Shown: positions 12,583-24,090, numbered from the stretch's first letter. The stretch: 64,000 nucleotides of DNA from Craterostigma plantagineum (GCA_027422505.1 JAPQWV010000017.1:20151501-20215500); one strand, 5' to 3'. Notes: generated by a model not told the origin, from the letters alone. Program-made: numbers and translations.

Positions 12583-14796
12583 CTAATAGGTTCTGCAATT
12601 TGTGTATAGGTAAAGGAGTCTGAATTTTATGAGGCTGTGGCTTTAAACACTTCTGGTTCCACCCCGAGGGATCTTTTCGAGTTTGCTGTTGAAGAATTGG
12701 AGAAAAAGGTACGTGCCCTAGAAGCTCTCTTAGTTACATGAGTTGAGGAAATAAAATTCCCAGACAGTTTGCCAACAGTTTCGATAAGGAGAAAATTGAC
12801 GGATGGTTTCTCGATTATCGTATTTGTTGCGTATTTCATTTCCTATCTTGTAGACTCCTTGGACATTCTGCTTTATATTCTTGATGTGAACTTCGAATGG
12901 TGGTGTGTGCTCAAGTATGTGAACATGCTTCAGTTGCAATCGTTTTGGAGCCCTTATGCAACTGTCGCTTATTAAAATTTACTATTGTATATTTCCAAGA
13001 TGACCCTTAAATCCTATCGTTCAGATGATACCTATGTTATAAAAACTCCATTTATGCTGAAGCTTCTTCCGTTGTTGGCAGTATGATGAAGAGAAAGCTC
13101 GAATAAAGGATGCTTTGAAGGTAGAACAGGTAGCATTTTGCCGCTTCTATATCCTAATATGCTATCATCTATTTGTTACGTACGTCTGGATACGAATGTA
13201 AATGTATTTATTCATTTTCTGTTTACAGGTCACAGTAGCATCATCATGGACATATGATGACTTCAAATCAGCTATTGGCGAGAGTATTGGTTCATCAGTG
13301 TCTGATATCAATTTACCGGTAACTAATTTTCATTATTTACTTGGAAATCCCTTCCCTGATCTGATCTATTTGTTCTTTTATTTATTTATTTGCCTTTTAA
13401 TATATTTATTTTTATGTTTTTCACCAAGTTTGTTTCTGGACTTGAATTTTCTTCGCCTTGTATCCACGGGACCACATTTGAATGCCTCTGTGCTAGCTAA
13501 CTACTCTTTTGCTGTCTAAGTGCAGCTTATCTATGGGGATCTGATTGATAGAGCCAAGGAAAAGGAAGAGAAAGAGGTTAAGAAGCGCAAACGCCTTGCC
13601 AAAGATTTCACTGATAGACTGAGCACCGTCAAAGTATGTGAATATGCTCGTCTATACTGGTGTTACCGAATGATATATTTAAACTTTTTTAATTGTACTG
13701 TACCTATTCTTTCAGGAGATAAATGGGCAGTCAAGTTGGGAGGAATGCCTACCGCTTGTTGAGGACAGCTCAGAGTACAGGTATTAAATCCCTCGATTGG
13801 ATAACCTGAGAGGAAGTTACATCACTGTACATTATTTTTTTCTTATTAAGAACTTGCTACATTTTACTTTCCCGACATGTGTTCAGGGCTATCGGTGATC
13901 AAGCTATCTGCAAGGAAATATTTGATGACTTTATATCTCGATTGCAAGAGAAGTCAAAGGAAAAGGAGCGGAAGCGAGAGGAAGAAAAGGCAAGTGAAAT
14001 CCATATGGAAAATTATACTTTACTGATGTTATTGACCTATTGGCTCTTGCCTTATTTTGATGTGGCTTAATATTTGTCTGGAATTCACTTCGTTTATAAG
14101 GTTTTGCAAGCCCCATCAGCGTAGTTCCTATATGAATGTTAACATTTGTATCATACTTTTCTGTTTTCTTCATCGCAGGCGAAGGAGAGAGAAAGGGAGG
14201 AGAAAGATAAGAAAAAGGATAAAGAGAGAAGGGAGAAAGACAAGGACAGAGACAAAGACAGGGAACGCGAGAGAGAGAAAGAGAAGGGAAAAGATCGTCC
14301 AAGAGATGACGACGCAGAAACCGAGGATATGGAATTAGAAAGTTACAGGTACAAAGATGACAAAAAGACGGAAAAAGGCAAAGATAGGAGACATAGGAAG
14401 CGACACTCGAGCACAATTGATGACATTAGTTCCGATGATGACATAGAGGACACTAAGAAGTCACACAGGCACAGCAGTGATCGTAAAAAGTCGAGAAAGG
14501 TACTTATATTTCAACACGAACATGGTCTTACTCTTTGTGGCCACTACTAAACAGACTTTAAAGCAAAAGACACTGCATCCTTTCGCTTTTTAAGCCTCCC
14601 TCTGCATTCCCGTTCTATTTATTAACAGTTTTTCAATTAATGGCCATTTCTGTTTCAGCATGCCCATTCACCTGAATCGGATGGAGAAAGTAGGCATAAA
14701 AGACACAGAAGAGAGCGTAAGGATGGTTCTAAGCGCAGTGGTGGGCATGAGGAGCTTGAAGATGGTGAACTCGGCGAAGATGGAGAGATTCAGTAG
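7375..14796 (+). CDS. PRP40A: Pre-mRNA-processing protein 40A (WW/FF-domain U1 snRNP factor)
   Basis: Twenty-seven coding exons: 7375-7407, 7741-7803, 7895-8137, 8221-8406, 8777-8850, 9129-9198, 9482-9534, 9657-9714, 9798-10054, 10176-10209, 10499-10597, 10669-10737, 10819-10896, 11017-11103, 11327-11361, 11440-11545, 11868-11948, 12064-12156, 12265-12435, 12610-12708, 13082-13129, 13229-13318, 13526-13633, 13716-13780, 13887-13989, 14179-14499, 14659-14796. They join in frame to 953 aa; Arabidopsis PRP40A is about this length. Order: a Gln/Pro/Ser-rich N-terminus; WW1 (about 190-220: [20 protein letters not shown]); WW2 (about 231-260: [15 protein letters not shown]); a series of FF domains from about 390 to 790; and a charged K/E/R/D-rich tail from about 800. 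In this family WW domains bind proline-rich splicing partners and the RNA polymerase II tail, and FF domains bridge splice-site factors, in the nucleus. The intron after exon 25 uses a GC donor. Confidence 0.93.
12519..12582. repeat. Compound (CA)n(TA)n microsatellite in a PRP40A intron
   Basis: A CA tract followed by a TA tract lies in the intron between the exons ending at 12435 and starting at 12610. It ends 27 bp before the next exon, close to the branch-point region. Confidence 0.9.
13990..14178 (+). other. Non-canonical GC-AG intron in PRP40A
   Basis: The exon ends AAG followed by GCAAGT, which matches the GC-AG donor consensus. The acceptor is a standard CAG. The only nearby GT, four bases downstream of the junction, would shift the frame relative to the following 107-codon charged exon. 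Confidence 0.8.
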
Positions 14797-15150
14797 TCCC
14801 TTAAACTCATGGTATTTTGGTGGAAAGTATCAATTACTTTCTCTTTCTCACCCTTTAGCTCGTATCATATAACATGAAAATGCGATGCTATGCTATGCTT
14901 TATACTGTCGTGGAATTGAACAAAATTATGTTGTGGTCTCAGAAATCCATGTGTGCTTACCCTGTTGGATTTCTGCCCTATACTTTCCCAGCGTCAGTTA
15001 CTTGTAGGAGTAAATTGCGATCATAGCAGATATTGATAGTTTATCTATTATTTTACCATCTCATTCTTCATGAATTTGCTGCGTAACATTGATAAGCTTC
15101 ATGTTTATGCGACAAAAGTAGCTTCTGATAGAGAAGATATGTAAACTTAG

Positions 15151-15336
15151 GAACATGTAATGATATCCTCCTACTCATAATATACAGTCTCATAGTGATT
15201 ACATCGCCTCTTGTAAAGTACTCTTAAGGCTCCTCTAAGCGTAGAACATGTAATGATATCCTCCTACTCATAATATACAGTCTCATAGTGATTACATCGC
15301 CTCTTGTAAAGTACTCTTAAGGCTCCTCTAAGCGTA
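15151..15336. repeat. Perfect 93-bp tandem duplication
   Basis: Bases 15151-15243 recur exactly at 15244-15336. The repeat lies between the 3' ends of PRP40A and the bZIP gene, 87 bp beyond the bZIP stop codon, so it probably alters a 3' UTR. Perfect identity suggests a recent event. Confidence 0.95.
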
Positions 15337-15422
15337 GCTATTAGATAGATATACGTTGAACTTAGCTATGCCAAGATTACTTTGGCCAATGAGAAATCAA
15401 TCGATGAAAAGATCGATAGTAA

Positions 15423-15794
15423 CTATTCTATCCTCATGGCTGGTGAGAGCATATGGTTCAGACCGGCGAGTTTTCGCCCGAGAAAAATGGTTTCTGATAA
15501 CAAGCGATTTGAGTCTCTTTTGACAAAGAGACAATGCTGAGTCAGCGAACACAGTCGGTTTTTGAGGTCCCTACTCTGTGCTTTGAGTCGTTTTAGTTCG
15601 TTTTCGAGATCTTCCAACTGCTTCTTCTTTCTCAGGCGGGACCGCCTCGCAGAGTCTCGATTGGACAAGGTCCGCCTTTTCCTTCGGTCTTTTGTGTCCA
15701 AATTCGAACTGTGAGTGGAAGGTCTCGAGTCGAGTAGGCGAAACAGTTCGTTGATTTCGTTGGGGGAGAATGTGGAAATCATAATTTGGGACAT
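15423..15794 (-). CDS. Small bZIP transcription factor (group S-like)
   Basis: An intronless gene of 123 aa, the typical size and structure of group S plant bZIPs. The basic region (about residues 36-58) includes the invariant NRDSARRSR (N-x7-R). It is followed by a leucine zipper with heptad hydrophobics (LEDLENELKRLKAQ, about 60-100). The short N-terminus reads FSPNEINELFRLL and resembles Arabidopsis bZIP4/bZIP5-type proteins. It is expected to bind ACGT-core DNA as a dimer in the nucleus. The start at 15794 is the first ATG; an internal M5 is an alternative. I saw no sucrose-control-type leader peptide upstream, so membership of the S1 subgroup is not supported. It is convergent with PRP40A. 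Confidence 0.85.
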   Translation of the reverse strand: MSQIMISTFSPNEINELFRLLDSRPSTHSSNLDTKDRRKRRTLSNRDSARRSRLRKKKQLEDLENELKRLKAQSRDLKNRLCSLTQHCLFVKRDSNRLLSETIFLGRKLAGLNHMLSPAMRIE

Positions 15795-17289
15795 TTTTTT
15801 TTTCTCTTGTATATAATTTTTTCAAGGGAGCTTGGGAGATGGAAATAGGAGAAAAGGGAAGTATTAAGGTGTAGGAGAGGGGTATTTATAGGGTGAGGAT
15901 CCATGTGACTTATGGGACCCTTTTTATATTTATTAAAAATCGAAAGAGTAGATTATTACAGTTTAGGTATCTGTTAAAAAAGTGAATGAAATAAAGTGAG
16001 GGAAAGGGAGAATCTATGGAAAATATGGTTTTTTGGGGAAAGGGGTTGCATGGGGAGATAATATGATGCAAGGGATGTGACATGCAACTAATATCATCAT
16101 GGTTGAATGAGATCCAAAGTTTCTAAACGCTTCCAAAAAAATTGTAATTTCACAATTTGTATGATGGTTAATTTTTTTCATGGATAACTATTTCAGATTT
16201 GTTCTTTTCGAATGGGAGCATTAGGTTATGTTGTACGCTCAAGTTCTTTGAATTAGGGAAAAGCTAACTATTTGATTTTACATAAGTTCATGCAATGTTG
16301 GTCCATTTCTTACACTTCTCTATGTGGATGATATTAGTTGGTTCTATGCCTACATTAGCTCAAGAAGGTTTACCAACCAAAATTGAGACATCTTTTCTGA
16401 TACGAGGATGTGACATGACTTCGATTTTGGCATGCATTTTTTAAACATAAATATTTAATTGTTTTTATAAACTTTACTAACAATTTTGGAGGTGCATATT
16501 TAATTACCAACTAAAGGGAGTTACATCATATTTCATACAAAAAATTTATTAAATATTCGAATGTAATCATCCAAGATAACCATCCAAGACTGATATTTCA
16601 AGGTTTTGGGAGAATAACATGATCGAATTCTTGAGTAAGTCTGCACACAATGACATGTAGTGTGAAAAAAGAAATGCTAATCATTATGAAACCCAACACC
16701 ATTCAAGTCATTAACAAAAGCTAACATAGAAAATTTCCATAAATTGAAAACAGAGACATAACAAATCTTATATTGTATATATATATATATAATATATATA
16801 TATATATATAATGTTATGTTTGAAGCATTTAGGGGAATAGTGGGAAGTTAGTTGAAAGGCAATTGTCTGCTTTATTGTTCAGGTGGGGACTCTGTGTACA
16901 GAACTAAGTTTACATGCAAAATATGATATTTAGCTTAATGGCGAAGAACATGCTAAAAATACTAAACAAGCCCGATTAGGTAATTAATTTTCGCAAATAG
17001 GGACAAAAGAAACATAATAAAAGGAAGACATCGGATTATGTCTTATCTTTGCACATCACATATATAATGTTCAAAGATATATTATGACGAATAACAGTTC
17101 TCCATGTATACGTGTTAACTTCTTATTCCTTTTCCTTTCATGTTCATGTTTCAATAGAAAAGCTTGGATAAAGCTATCTTAAGAAATACTTGTATTTTCC
17201 TGATTAACTTATGCGTTATTTGTTTTTAAATTTCTTAGTAATATTTTTTTATTATTGGCCAAAAGTAAAAAAAAACTGGTAGTTAACCT
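15795..17289. other. Intergenic region upstream of the bZIP gene
   Basis: It holds the bZIP leader and promoter and AT-rich DNA with a (TA)n microsatellite at 16773-16811. No other gene was recognised. Confidence 0.55.
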
Positions 17290-17298
17290 TTGATTTTA
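17290..17298. repeat. Left 9-bp target-site duplication (TTGATTTTA)
   Basis: It is identical to 23071-23079 and directly abuts the left terminal inverted repeat. A 9-bp duplication is diagnostic of Mutator-like transposition. Confidence 0.9.
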
Positions 17299-17450
17299 GG
17301 GTAAATCCACTATCAGTCCCCTTTCAAGTTTAAACTTCCTCTTAAATACCCTTCGAATTTTTTCTTCCTGATCAGTACCCATCTGCGAAAAGTTTCCTAT
17401 TTAATAGCCCAAACATTGAAATGACGGAAATAACATTTCTTTACAATTGC
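17299..17450 (+). repeat. Left terminal inverted repeat of the Mutator-like element
   Basis: It aligns to the reverse complement of 22920-23070 across its length with scattered mismatches and small gaps. The shared core is the block around GTTTAAACTTCCTCTTAAAT. Confidence 0.88.
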
Positions 17451-17465
17451 AAAACAATTTTCAGA

Positions 17466-18080
17466 ATATTATACCGTGAAACGCGATTATTCTACCAATA
17501 AAAGATGTTATTATGCCACAGAAGAATTATACTATTTTACTAATAGACATAGTTATTATACCAAAGTGGACATTATCATATCTAGTTAAATTTAAGAGTA
17601 TTATACCAATATGTGTCAAAATTATACTACGAAATAAGAGTTATCATACGAATTGATCTTTCTACATTATACCCACAAAGACGAAAATTAATCCATCAAA
17701 ATCCAAAATTTCACCAACAAAATATTCAAAAAAATTGTACCTAAAAATAGTTAATTATACCATATGATATCAACATTATACCAGTAAATAATGTAATTTT
17801 AAGTTATTGTTAAATCTGAAATACTCAAATTATACCACAAAGACCGACAATTATACCAACAAATACGAAAATTTAACCATAAAAGTATTCTGAAAATTAT
17901 ACCAGTAGAGCATAATATTATACCAACAAACTAATTTATTACATTATGATGTTTCAATCCAATTTCTGACAATTATACTAACAGAAGTTGATATTATACC
18001 AACTGTTTCAGTTACTGTACTTAAAAAACACTATATATGAAATTAAACTCACAGACATCAACATTATACGAACAAGTCAA
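17466..18080 (+). repeat. Outer left degenerate ATTATACC array
   Basis: ATTATACC-like motifs recur roughly every 20-25 bp but are much less regular than in the inner arrays. The block is inverted relative to the outer right block (22310-22900). Confidence 0.75.
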
Positions 18081-18092
18081 CTAATTTAATTT

Positions 18093-20562
18093 CGCTGTAT
18101 AAAATTAAAATAACAATTTATTGGTATAATAACGAAAATAGATGATATAATCTCCTCAATTTCTGGTATAATAGCAAATTAGTTGGTATAATCTCCAATT
18201 TTTCTGTATAAAATTAATATAACTATATTTATTGGTATAATAACGAAGAAAGATGGTATAATAACGAAAATATATGGTATAGTTTTCACAATTTCTGTTA
18301 TAATTGCAAAAATTAGTTGGTATATAATTCAATTTCGCTGTATAAAATTAAAATAACAATATTTATTGATACAATAACAAAAATAGATGGTATAATTTCC
18401 TCAATTTCTGGTATAATAGCAAAATTAGTTGGTATAATCTCCAATTTTTCTGTATAAAATTAATATAACTATATTTATTGGTATAATAACGAAGAAAGGT
18501 GGTATAATAACGAAAATATATGGTATAATTTTCACAACTCCTGGTATAACTGCAAAAATTAGTTGGTATAGAATTCAATTTCGTTGTATAAAGTTAAATA
18601 ACAATAATTTATTGGTATAGTAACGAAAATATATGGTATAATCACCTAAATTTCTGGTATAATAGCAAAATTAGTTGGTATAATCTCCAATTTTTCTGTA
18701 TAAAATTAATATACCTATATTTATTGGTATAATAACGAAGAAATGTGGTATAATAACGAAAATATACGGTATAATTTTCACAATTTCTGGTATAATTGCA
18801 AAAATTAGTTGGTATATAATTCAATTTCGCAGTATAAAATTAAAATAACAATATTTATTGGTATAATAACGAAAATAGACGGTATAGTCTCCTCAATTTC
18901 TGGTAGAATAGCAAAATTAGTTGGTATAATCTCCAATTTTTCTGTATAAAATTAACTACATTTAGTGGTATAATAACGAAGAAAGTTGGTATAATAACGA
19001 AAATATATGGTATAATTTTCACTGGTATAATTGCAAAAATTAGTTGGTATATAATTCAATTTCGCTGTATAAAATTAAAATAACAATATTCATTGGTATA
19101 ATAACGAAAATAGATGGTATAATCTCCTCAATTTCTGGTATAATAGCAAAATTAGTTGGTATAATCTCCAATTTTTCTGTATAAAATTAATATAACTATA
19201 TTTATTGGTATAATAACGAAGAAAGATGGTATAATAACGAAAATATACGGTATAATTTTCACAATTCCTGGTATAATTGCAAAAATTAGTTGGTATATAA
19301 TTCAATTTCGCAGTATAAAATTAAAATCAATATTTATTGGTATAATAACGAAAATAGATGGTATAATCTCCCCAATTTCTGGTAGAATAGCAAAATTAGT
19401 TTGTATAATCTCAAATTTTTCTGTATAAAACTAATATAACTATATTTAGTGGTATAATAACGAAGAAATGTGGTATAAAGAAAATATATGGTATAATTTT
19501 CACAATTTCTGGTATAACTGCAAAAATTAGTTGGTATATAATTCAATTTCGCTGTATAAAATTAAAATAACAATATTTATTGATATAATAACGAAAATAG
19601 ATGGTATAATCTCCTCAATTTCTGGTATAATAGCAAAATTAGTTGGTATAATCTCCAATTTTTCTGTATATAATTAATATAACTATATTTATTGGTATAA
19701 TAACGAAGAAATGTGGTATAATAACGAAAAATATATGGTATAATTTTCACAATTTCTGATATAATTGCAAAAATTAGTTGGTATATAATTCAACGTTGTA
19801 TAAAATTAAAATAACAATATTTATTGGTATAATAACGAAAATAGATGGTATAATCTCCTCAATTTCTGGTATAATAGCAAATTAGTTGGTATAATCTCCA
19901 ATTTTTCTGTATAAAATTAACATAACTATATTTATTGGTATAGTAACGAAGAAATGTGGTATAATAACGAAAATATATGGTAAAATTTTCACAACTTCTG
20001 TTATAATTGCAAAAATTAGTTGGTATATAATTCAATTTCGCTGTATAAAATTAAAATAACAATATTTAGTGGTATAATAACGAAAATAGATGGTATAATC
20101 TCCTCAATTTCTGGTATAATAGCAAAATTAGTTGGTATAATCTCCAATTTTTCTGTATAAAATTAATACAACTATAATTATTGGTATAATAACGAAGAAA
20201 GGTGGTATAATAACCAAAATATATGGTATAATTTTCACAACTTCTGTTGCAATTGCAAAAATTAGTTGGTATATAATTCAATTTCGCTGTATATAATTAA
20301 AATAACAATATTTAGTGGTATAATAACGAAAATAGATGGTATAATCTCCTCAATTTCTGGTAGAATAGCAAAATTAGTTGGTATAATCTCCAATTTCTCT
20401 GTATAAAATTAATATAAATATACTTATTGGTATAATAACGAAGAAATGTGGTATAATAACGAAAACATATGATATAATTTTCACAACTTCTTCTATAATT
20501 GCAAAAATTAGTTGGTATATAATTCAATTTCGCTGTATAAAATTAAAATAACAATATTTATT
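18093..20562 (-). repeat. Inner left tandem array: about ten 246-bp units of 21-bp GGTATAAT monomers
   Basis: Each unit starts near a GCTGTATAAAATTAAAATAA segment. One consensus unit has eight 21-bp monomers and one 22-bp monomer, eight of which open with GGTATAAT (one has GGTATATA), plus two 28-bp GTATAAAATTA segments, totalling 246 bp. Successive unit starts are near 18093, 18337, 18579, 18828, 19066, 19309, 19549, 19793, 20039, 20285 and 20530. Confidence 0.9.
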
Positions 20563-20626
20563 CATTATTATAACAATAAATATTGTTTTTTTAATTTTAT
20601 ACAGCGAAATTGAATTATATACCAAC
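20524..20626. other. Centre of the giant palindrome
   Basis: AACAATATTTATT on the left is mirrored by AATAAATATTGTT on the right across a 12-bp spacer (20563-20574). The symmetry continues outward through the GCTGTATAAAATT / AATTTTATACAGC segments into the arrays. Confidence 0.92.
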
Positions 20627-22255
20627 TATTTTTTGCAATTATAACGGAAATTGTGAAAATTATACCATATATTTTCGTTATTATACCATCTTTCTTCGTT
20701 ATTATACCAATAAATATAGTTATATTAATTTTATACAGAAAAATTGGAGATTATACCAACTAATTTTGCTATTCTACCAGAAATTGAGGAGATTATACCA
20801 TCTATTTTCGTTATTATACCAATAAATATTGTTATTTTAATTTTATACTGCGAAATTGAATTATATACCAACTAATTTTTGCAATTATACCAGAATTTGT
20901 GAAAATTATACCATATATTTTCGTTATTATACCACCTTTCTTCGTTATTATACCACTAAATACAGTTATATTAATTTTATACAGAAAAATTGGAGATTAT
21001 ACCAACTAATTTTGCTATTCTACCAGAAATTGAGGAGATTATACCATCTATTTTCGTTATTATACCAATAAATATTGTTATTTTAATTTTATACTGCGAA
21101 ATTGAATTATATACCAACTAATTTTTGCAATTATACCAGAATTTGTGAAAATTATACCATATATTTTCGTTATTATACCACCTTTCTTCGTTATTATACC
21201 ACTAAATATAGTTATATTAATTTTATACAGAAAAATTGGAGATTATACCAACTAATTTTGCTATTCTACCAGAAATTGAGGAGATTATACCATCTATTTT
21301 CGTTATTATACCAATAAATATTGTTATTTTAATTTTATACTGCGAAATTGAATTATATACCAACTAATTTTAGCAATTATACCAGAATTTGTGAAAATTA
21401 TACCATATATTTTCGTTATTATACCACCTTTCTTCGTTATTATACCACTAAATATAGTTATATTAATTTTATACAGCAACATTGGAGATTATACCAACTA
21501 ATTTTGCTATTCTACCAGAAATTGAGGAGATTATACGATCTATTTTCGTTATTATACCAATAAATATTGTTATTTTAATTTTATACTGCGAAATTGAATT
21601 ATATACCAACTAATTTTGCAATTATACCAGAAATTGTTAAAATTATACCGTATATTTTCGTTATTATACCATCTTTCTTCGTTATTATACCAATAAATAT
21701 AGTTATATTAATTTTATACAGAAAAATTGGAGATTATACCAACTAATTTTGCTATTATACCAGAAATTGAGGAGATTATACCATCTATTTTCGTTATTAT
21801 ACCAATAAATATTGTTATTTTAATTTTATACAGCGAAATTGAATTATATACCAACTTTTTTTGCAATTATAACAGAAATTGTGAAAATTATACCATATAT
21901 TTTCGTTGTTATACCATCTTTCTTCGTTATTATACCAATAAATATAGTTATATTAATTTTATACAGAAAAATTGGAGACTATACCGACTAATATTTCTAT
22001 TATACCAGAAATTGAGGAGATTTTACCATCTATTTTCGTTATTATACCAATAAATATTGTTATTTTAATTTTATACAGGGACATTGAATTATATACCAAC
22101 TAATTTTTACAATTATACCAGAAATTGTGAAAATTATACCATATATTTTCGTTGTTATACCATCTTTCTTCGTTATTATACCAATAAATATAGTTATGTT
22201 AATTTTATACAGCAAAATTGGAGATTATACCAACTAATTTTGCTATTATACTAGA
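20575..22255 (+). repeat. Inner right tandem array: about seven 246-bp units, inverted
   Basis: Same unit as the left array, in the opposite orientation. GAATTATATACC landmarks recur every 246 bp (near 20610, 20856, 21102, 21348, 21594, 21840, 22086). The copies from 20856 to 21594 are nearly identical, suggesting recent unit amplification. Confidence 0.92.
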
Positions 22256-22309
22256 AACTGAGTAAACTATAAAAACTAGGTCTTCTAATTGTAAAATAAT
22301 CTTGTGTAT

Positions 22310-22900
22310 GGGTAGGATAACCAATTGTATTAGTATAATTAGATCTTTTATTGGTATAATAATTGTTAAAATCATTCAGTATTTGTTGGTATAATAACCA
22401 AAACTGTTGGTATAATCGTATCATGTGTTGGTATATTAATATGCACATTTTGTCATATGGTGGTATAATAAACAAGTTTTTTTGTACGATGTTATACAAT
22501 GTAATTCGGGTAGAATAGCAAAAACAGTTGGTATAATGCGATCTTTTGTTGGTATAATAGTAAAAAATTGAATGGAAAATAATAATATAAAAATGAGTTT
22601 ATTGGCATAATAATTGAATTTATTGGTATAATTATTTGAATATTTATTGGTATAATATTCCCTTTTATTGGTATAATATCTGTCGTTCGTGGTATGATGT
22701 ACAAAGATTATTTCATATATAAAAATTATAATAACACTATTTGTTGGTATAATAATAATAACAATTGGTATAATAATTTTAAATTTGACTTGGTATTGAA
22801 ACAATTGGTATAATATCTATCTTTATTGGTAGAATTATATGTTCGATTTTGGGTATAATTAGTTGTTTTCATGGTATAATACCTTCTACATGTGATGTAA
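22310..22900 (-). repeat. Outer right degenerate GGTATAAT array
   Basis: Irregularly spaced GGTATAAT motifs, the inverted counterpart of 17466-18080, lying inside the right terminal inverted repeat. Confidence 0.75.
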
Positions 22901-22919
22901 TAATCTGAAAGTTTTTTAA

Positions 22920-23070
22920 ATCCTTAAGGAAGGGTTATTTTCGTCTTTTCAAGCATTTTGGGTATTAAATAGGAAACTTTTAACAGAAGGATACTGAACG
23001 GGAAGAAATAATTCGAGGGGTATTTAAGAGGAAGTTTAAACTTCAAGTGAGACCGATAAGGAATTTATCC
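22920..23070 (-). repeat. Right terminal inverted repeat of the Mutator-like element
   Basis: This is the reverse-complement partner of 17299-17450. It ends GGAATTTATCC immediately before the second 9-bp target duplication. Confidence 0.88.
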
Positions 23071-23079
23071 TTGATTTTA
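23071..23079. repeat. Right 9-bp target-site duplication (TTGATTTTA)
   Basis: A perfect copy of 17290-17298. Confidence 0.9.
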
Positions 23080-23694
23080 TTGGCAGTTGGTACTTTTGTT
23101 CTTTATTAGGGATCAGCCGACAGTGGAGAGTAACATGCATTGCCATTGCCTCTTTAATTCTAACTTTTTTCTAAGCAAATATATTACAACCTTAAATATA
23201 TATTAAAATACTCCCGTCTTCCTTGATTAAAATTTGAAGCATGTGCTCTCACTCGAGCACTCTAGAGCCAAAAGAGCCAACAATATTAAAGTTCAAACTT
23301 CTAATGTCTTGGATTATACAATGTTACTACACCTTTACTTAGAATTTATCAATCAAGAAAAAGGGTTCACCACTTAGTGATTCCAATGAAATGGTTCCAA
23401 TCTATACATGAATATATTTCTCATTAAGTTGAATGCTTGCTTATGTGCTTTGACAATATAACTACAATTATCATGAAATGCTGTAATATCATGTAATACT
23501 GTGATCATTGCCTTCAGAATCAAATGAAATGGTGTTACATTGATAAAGGAAGTGTCAAAGAACTGTATGTACTGTTCAATATAGTTCCATTTGACACAAA
23601 TGCTCAAATATTACATACCTCTCTGTTCATATCATTACATACCGAATTCACAACACAGAAAGAAAGTCGAAAGAAAGACGAAAATTCAGACGGG
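23080..23694. other. Intergenic DNA and VPS52 3' flank
   Basis: AT-rich DNA without a recognisable gene. It should include the VPS52 3' UTR next to the stop codon at 23695. Confidence 0.5.
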
Positions 23695-24027
23695 CTAGAA
23701 GGTCCTCGAAAATTTTCTAATCTCGTACATTATGGAAGATATGGAGACCAAATCCCGATTCAGGGCGGGCCCACCCGATATCTTCTTGATGAAATCTGAA
23801 AGCCTCGTGTAATAAAGCAGAAGCTGAGTTAGCGTTGCCCTGAGAATCTCCATACCGCATAAAAAGTTGCTGAACGAAGTGATTACGCTGTTGTGCATCA
23901 GCTCTATAGCAGCTTTCCATCTGCTCGCAAAGTCCTTTACTATGGGCTCCACTTCGCTGATGGTCGCTGGATTCGCAGAGCCCACACTTGGATCCTCGGC
24001 TGAGAGTTTAAATGTTTTGAATTTTGG

Positions 24028-24090
<63 letters not shown>

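Larger units (their letters stand above)
17299..23070. mobile_element. Non-autonomous Mutator-like foldback element made of nested tandem repeats
   Basis: The element is 5772 bp, bounded by perfect 9-bp direct repeats. Its ends are inverted copies of each other for about 150 bp: left GGGTAAATCC..., right (reverse complement) GGATAAATTCC.... Both ends share blocks such as GTTTAAACTTCCTCTTAAAT and AAGTTTCCTATTTAATA. Inside are four tandem-repeat blocks of alternating orientation: ATTATACC-type 17466-18080, GGTATAAT-type 18093-20562, ATTATACC-type 20575-22255, GGTATAAT-type 22310-22900. The whole is thus a large imperfect palindrome centred near 20568. No transposase, helicase or other protein is encoded; the many 60-120 codon frames are repeat artefacts. 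Movement would need a transposase in trans (inferred). Confidence 0.88.

Noticed and set aside
13931..14416. 161-codon antisense frame opposite the PRP40A charged region
   Set aside because: It mirrors the purine-rich exon encoding K/E/R residues, giving an S/L/F/P-rich antisense frame. It crosses PRP40A introns and exons without splice logic.
18363..22053. Series of similar 71-codon open frames (MNYIPTNF...-like) at 246-bp spacing on both strands
   Set aside because: The frames exist because the repeat period is a multiple of three and the sequence is AT-rich. They mirror the tandem array, have low-complexity composition and no start context, so they are not genes.
18093..22255. Regular short repeats resembling a CRISPR array, or TATAAT motifs resembling bacterial promoters
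   Set aside because: The DNA is plant nuclear, the monomers are contiguous without unique spacers, and no cas genes exist. GGTATAAT here is a repeat motif within a transposon.
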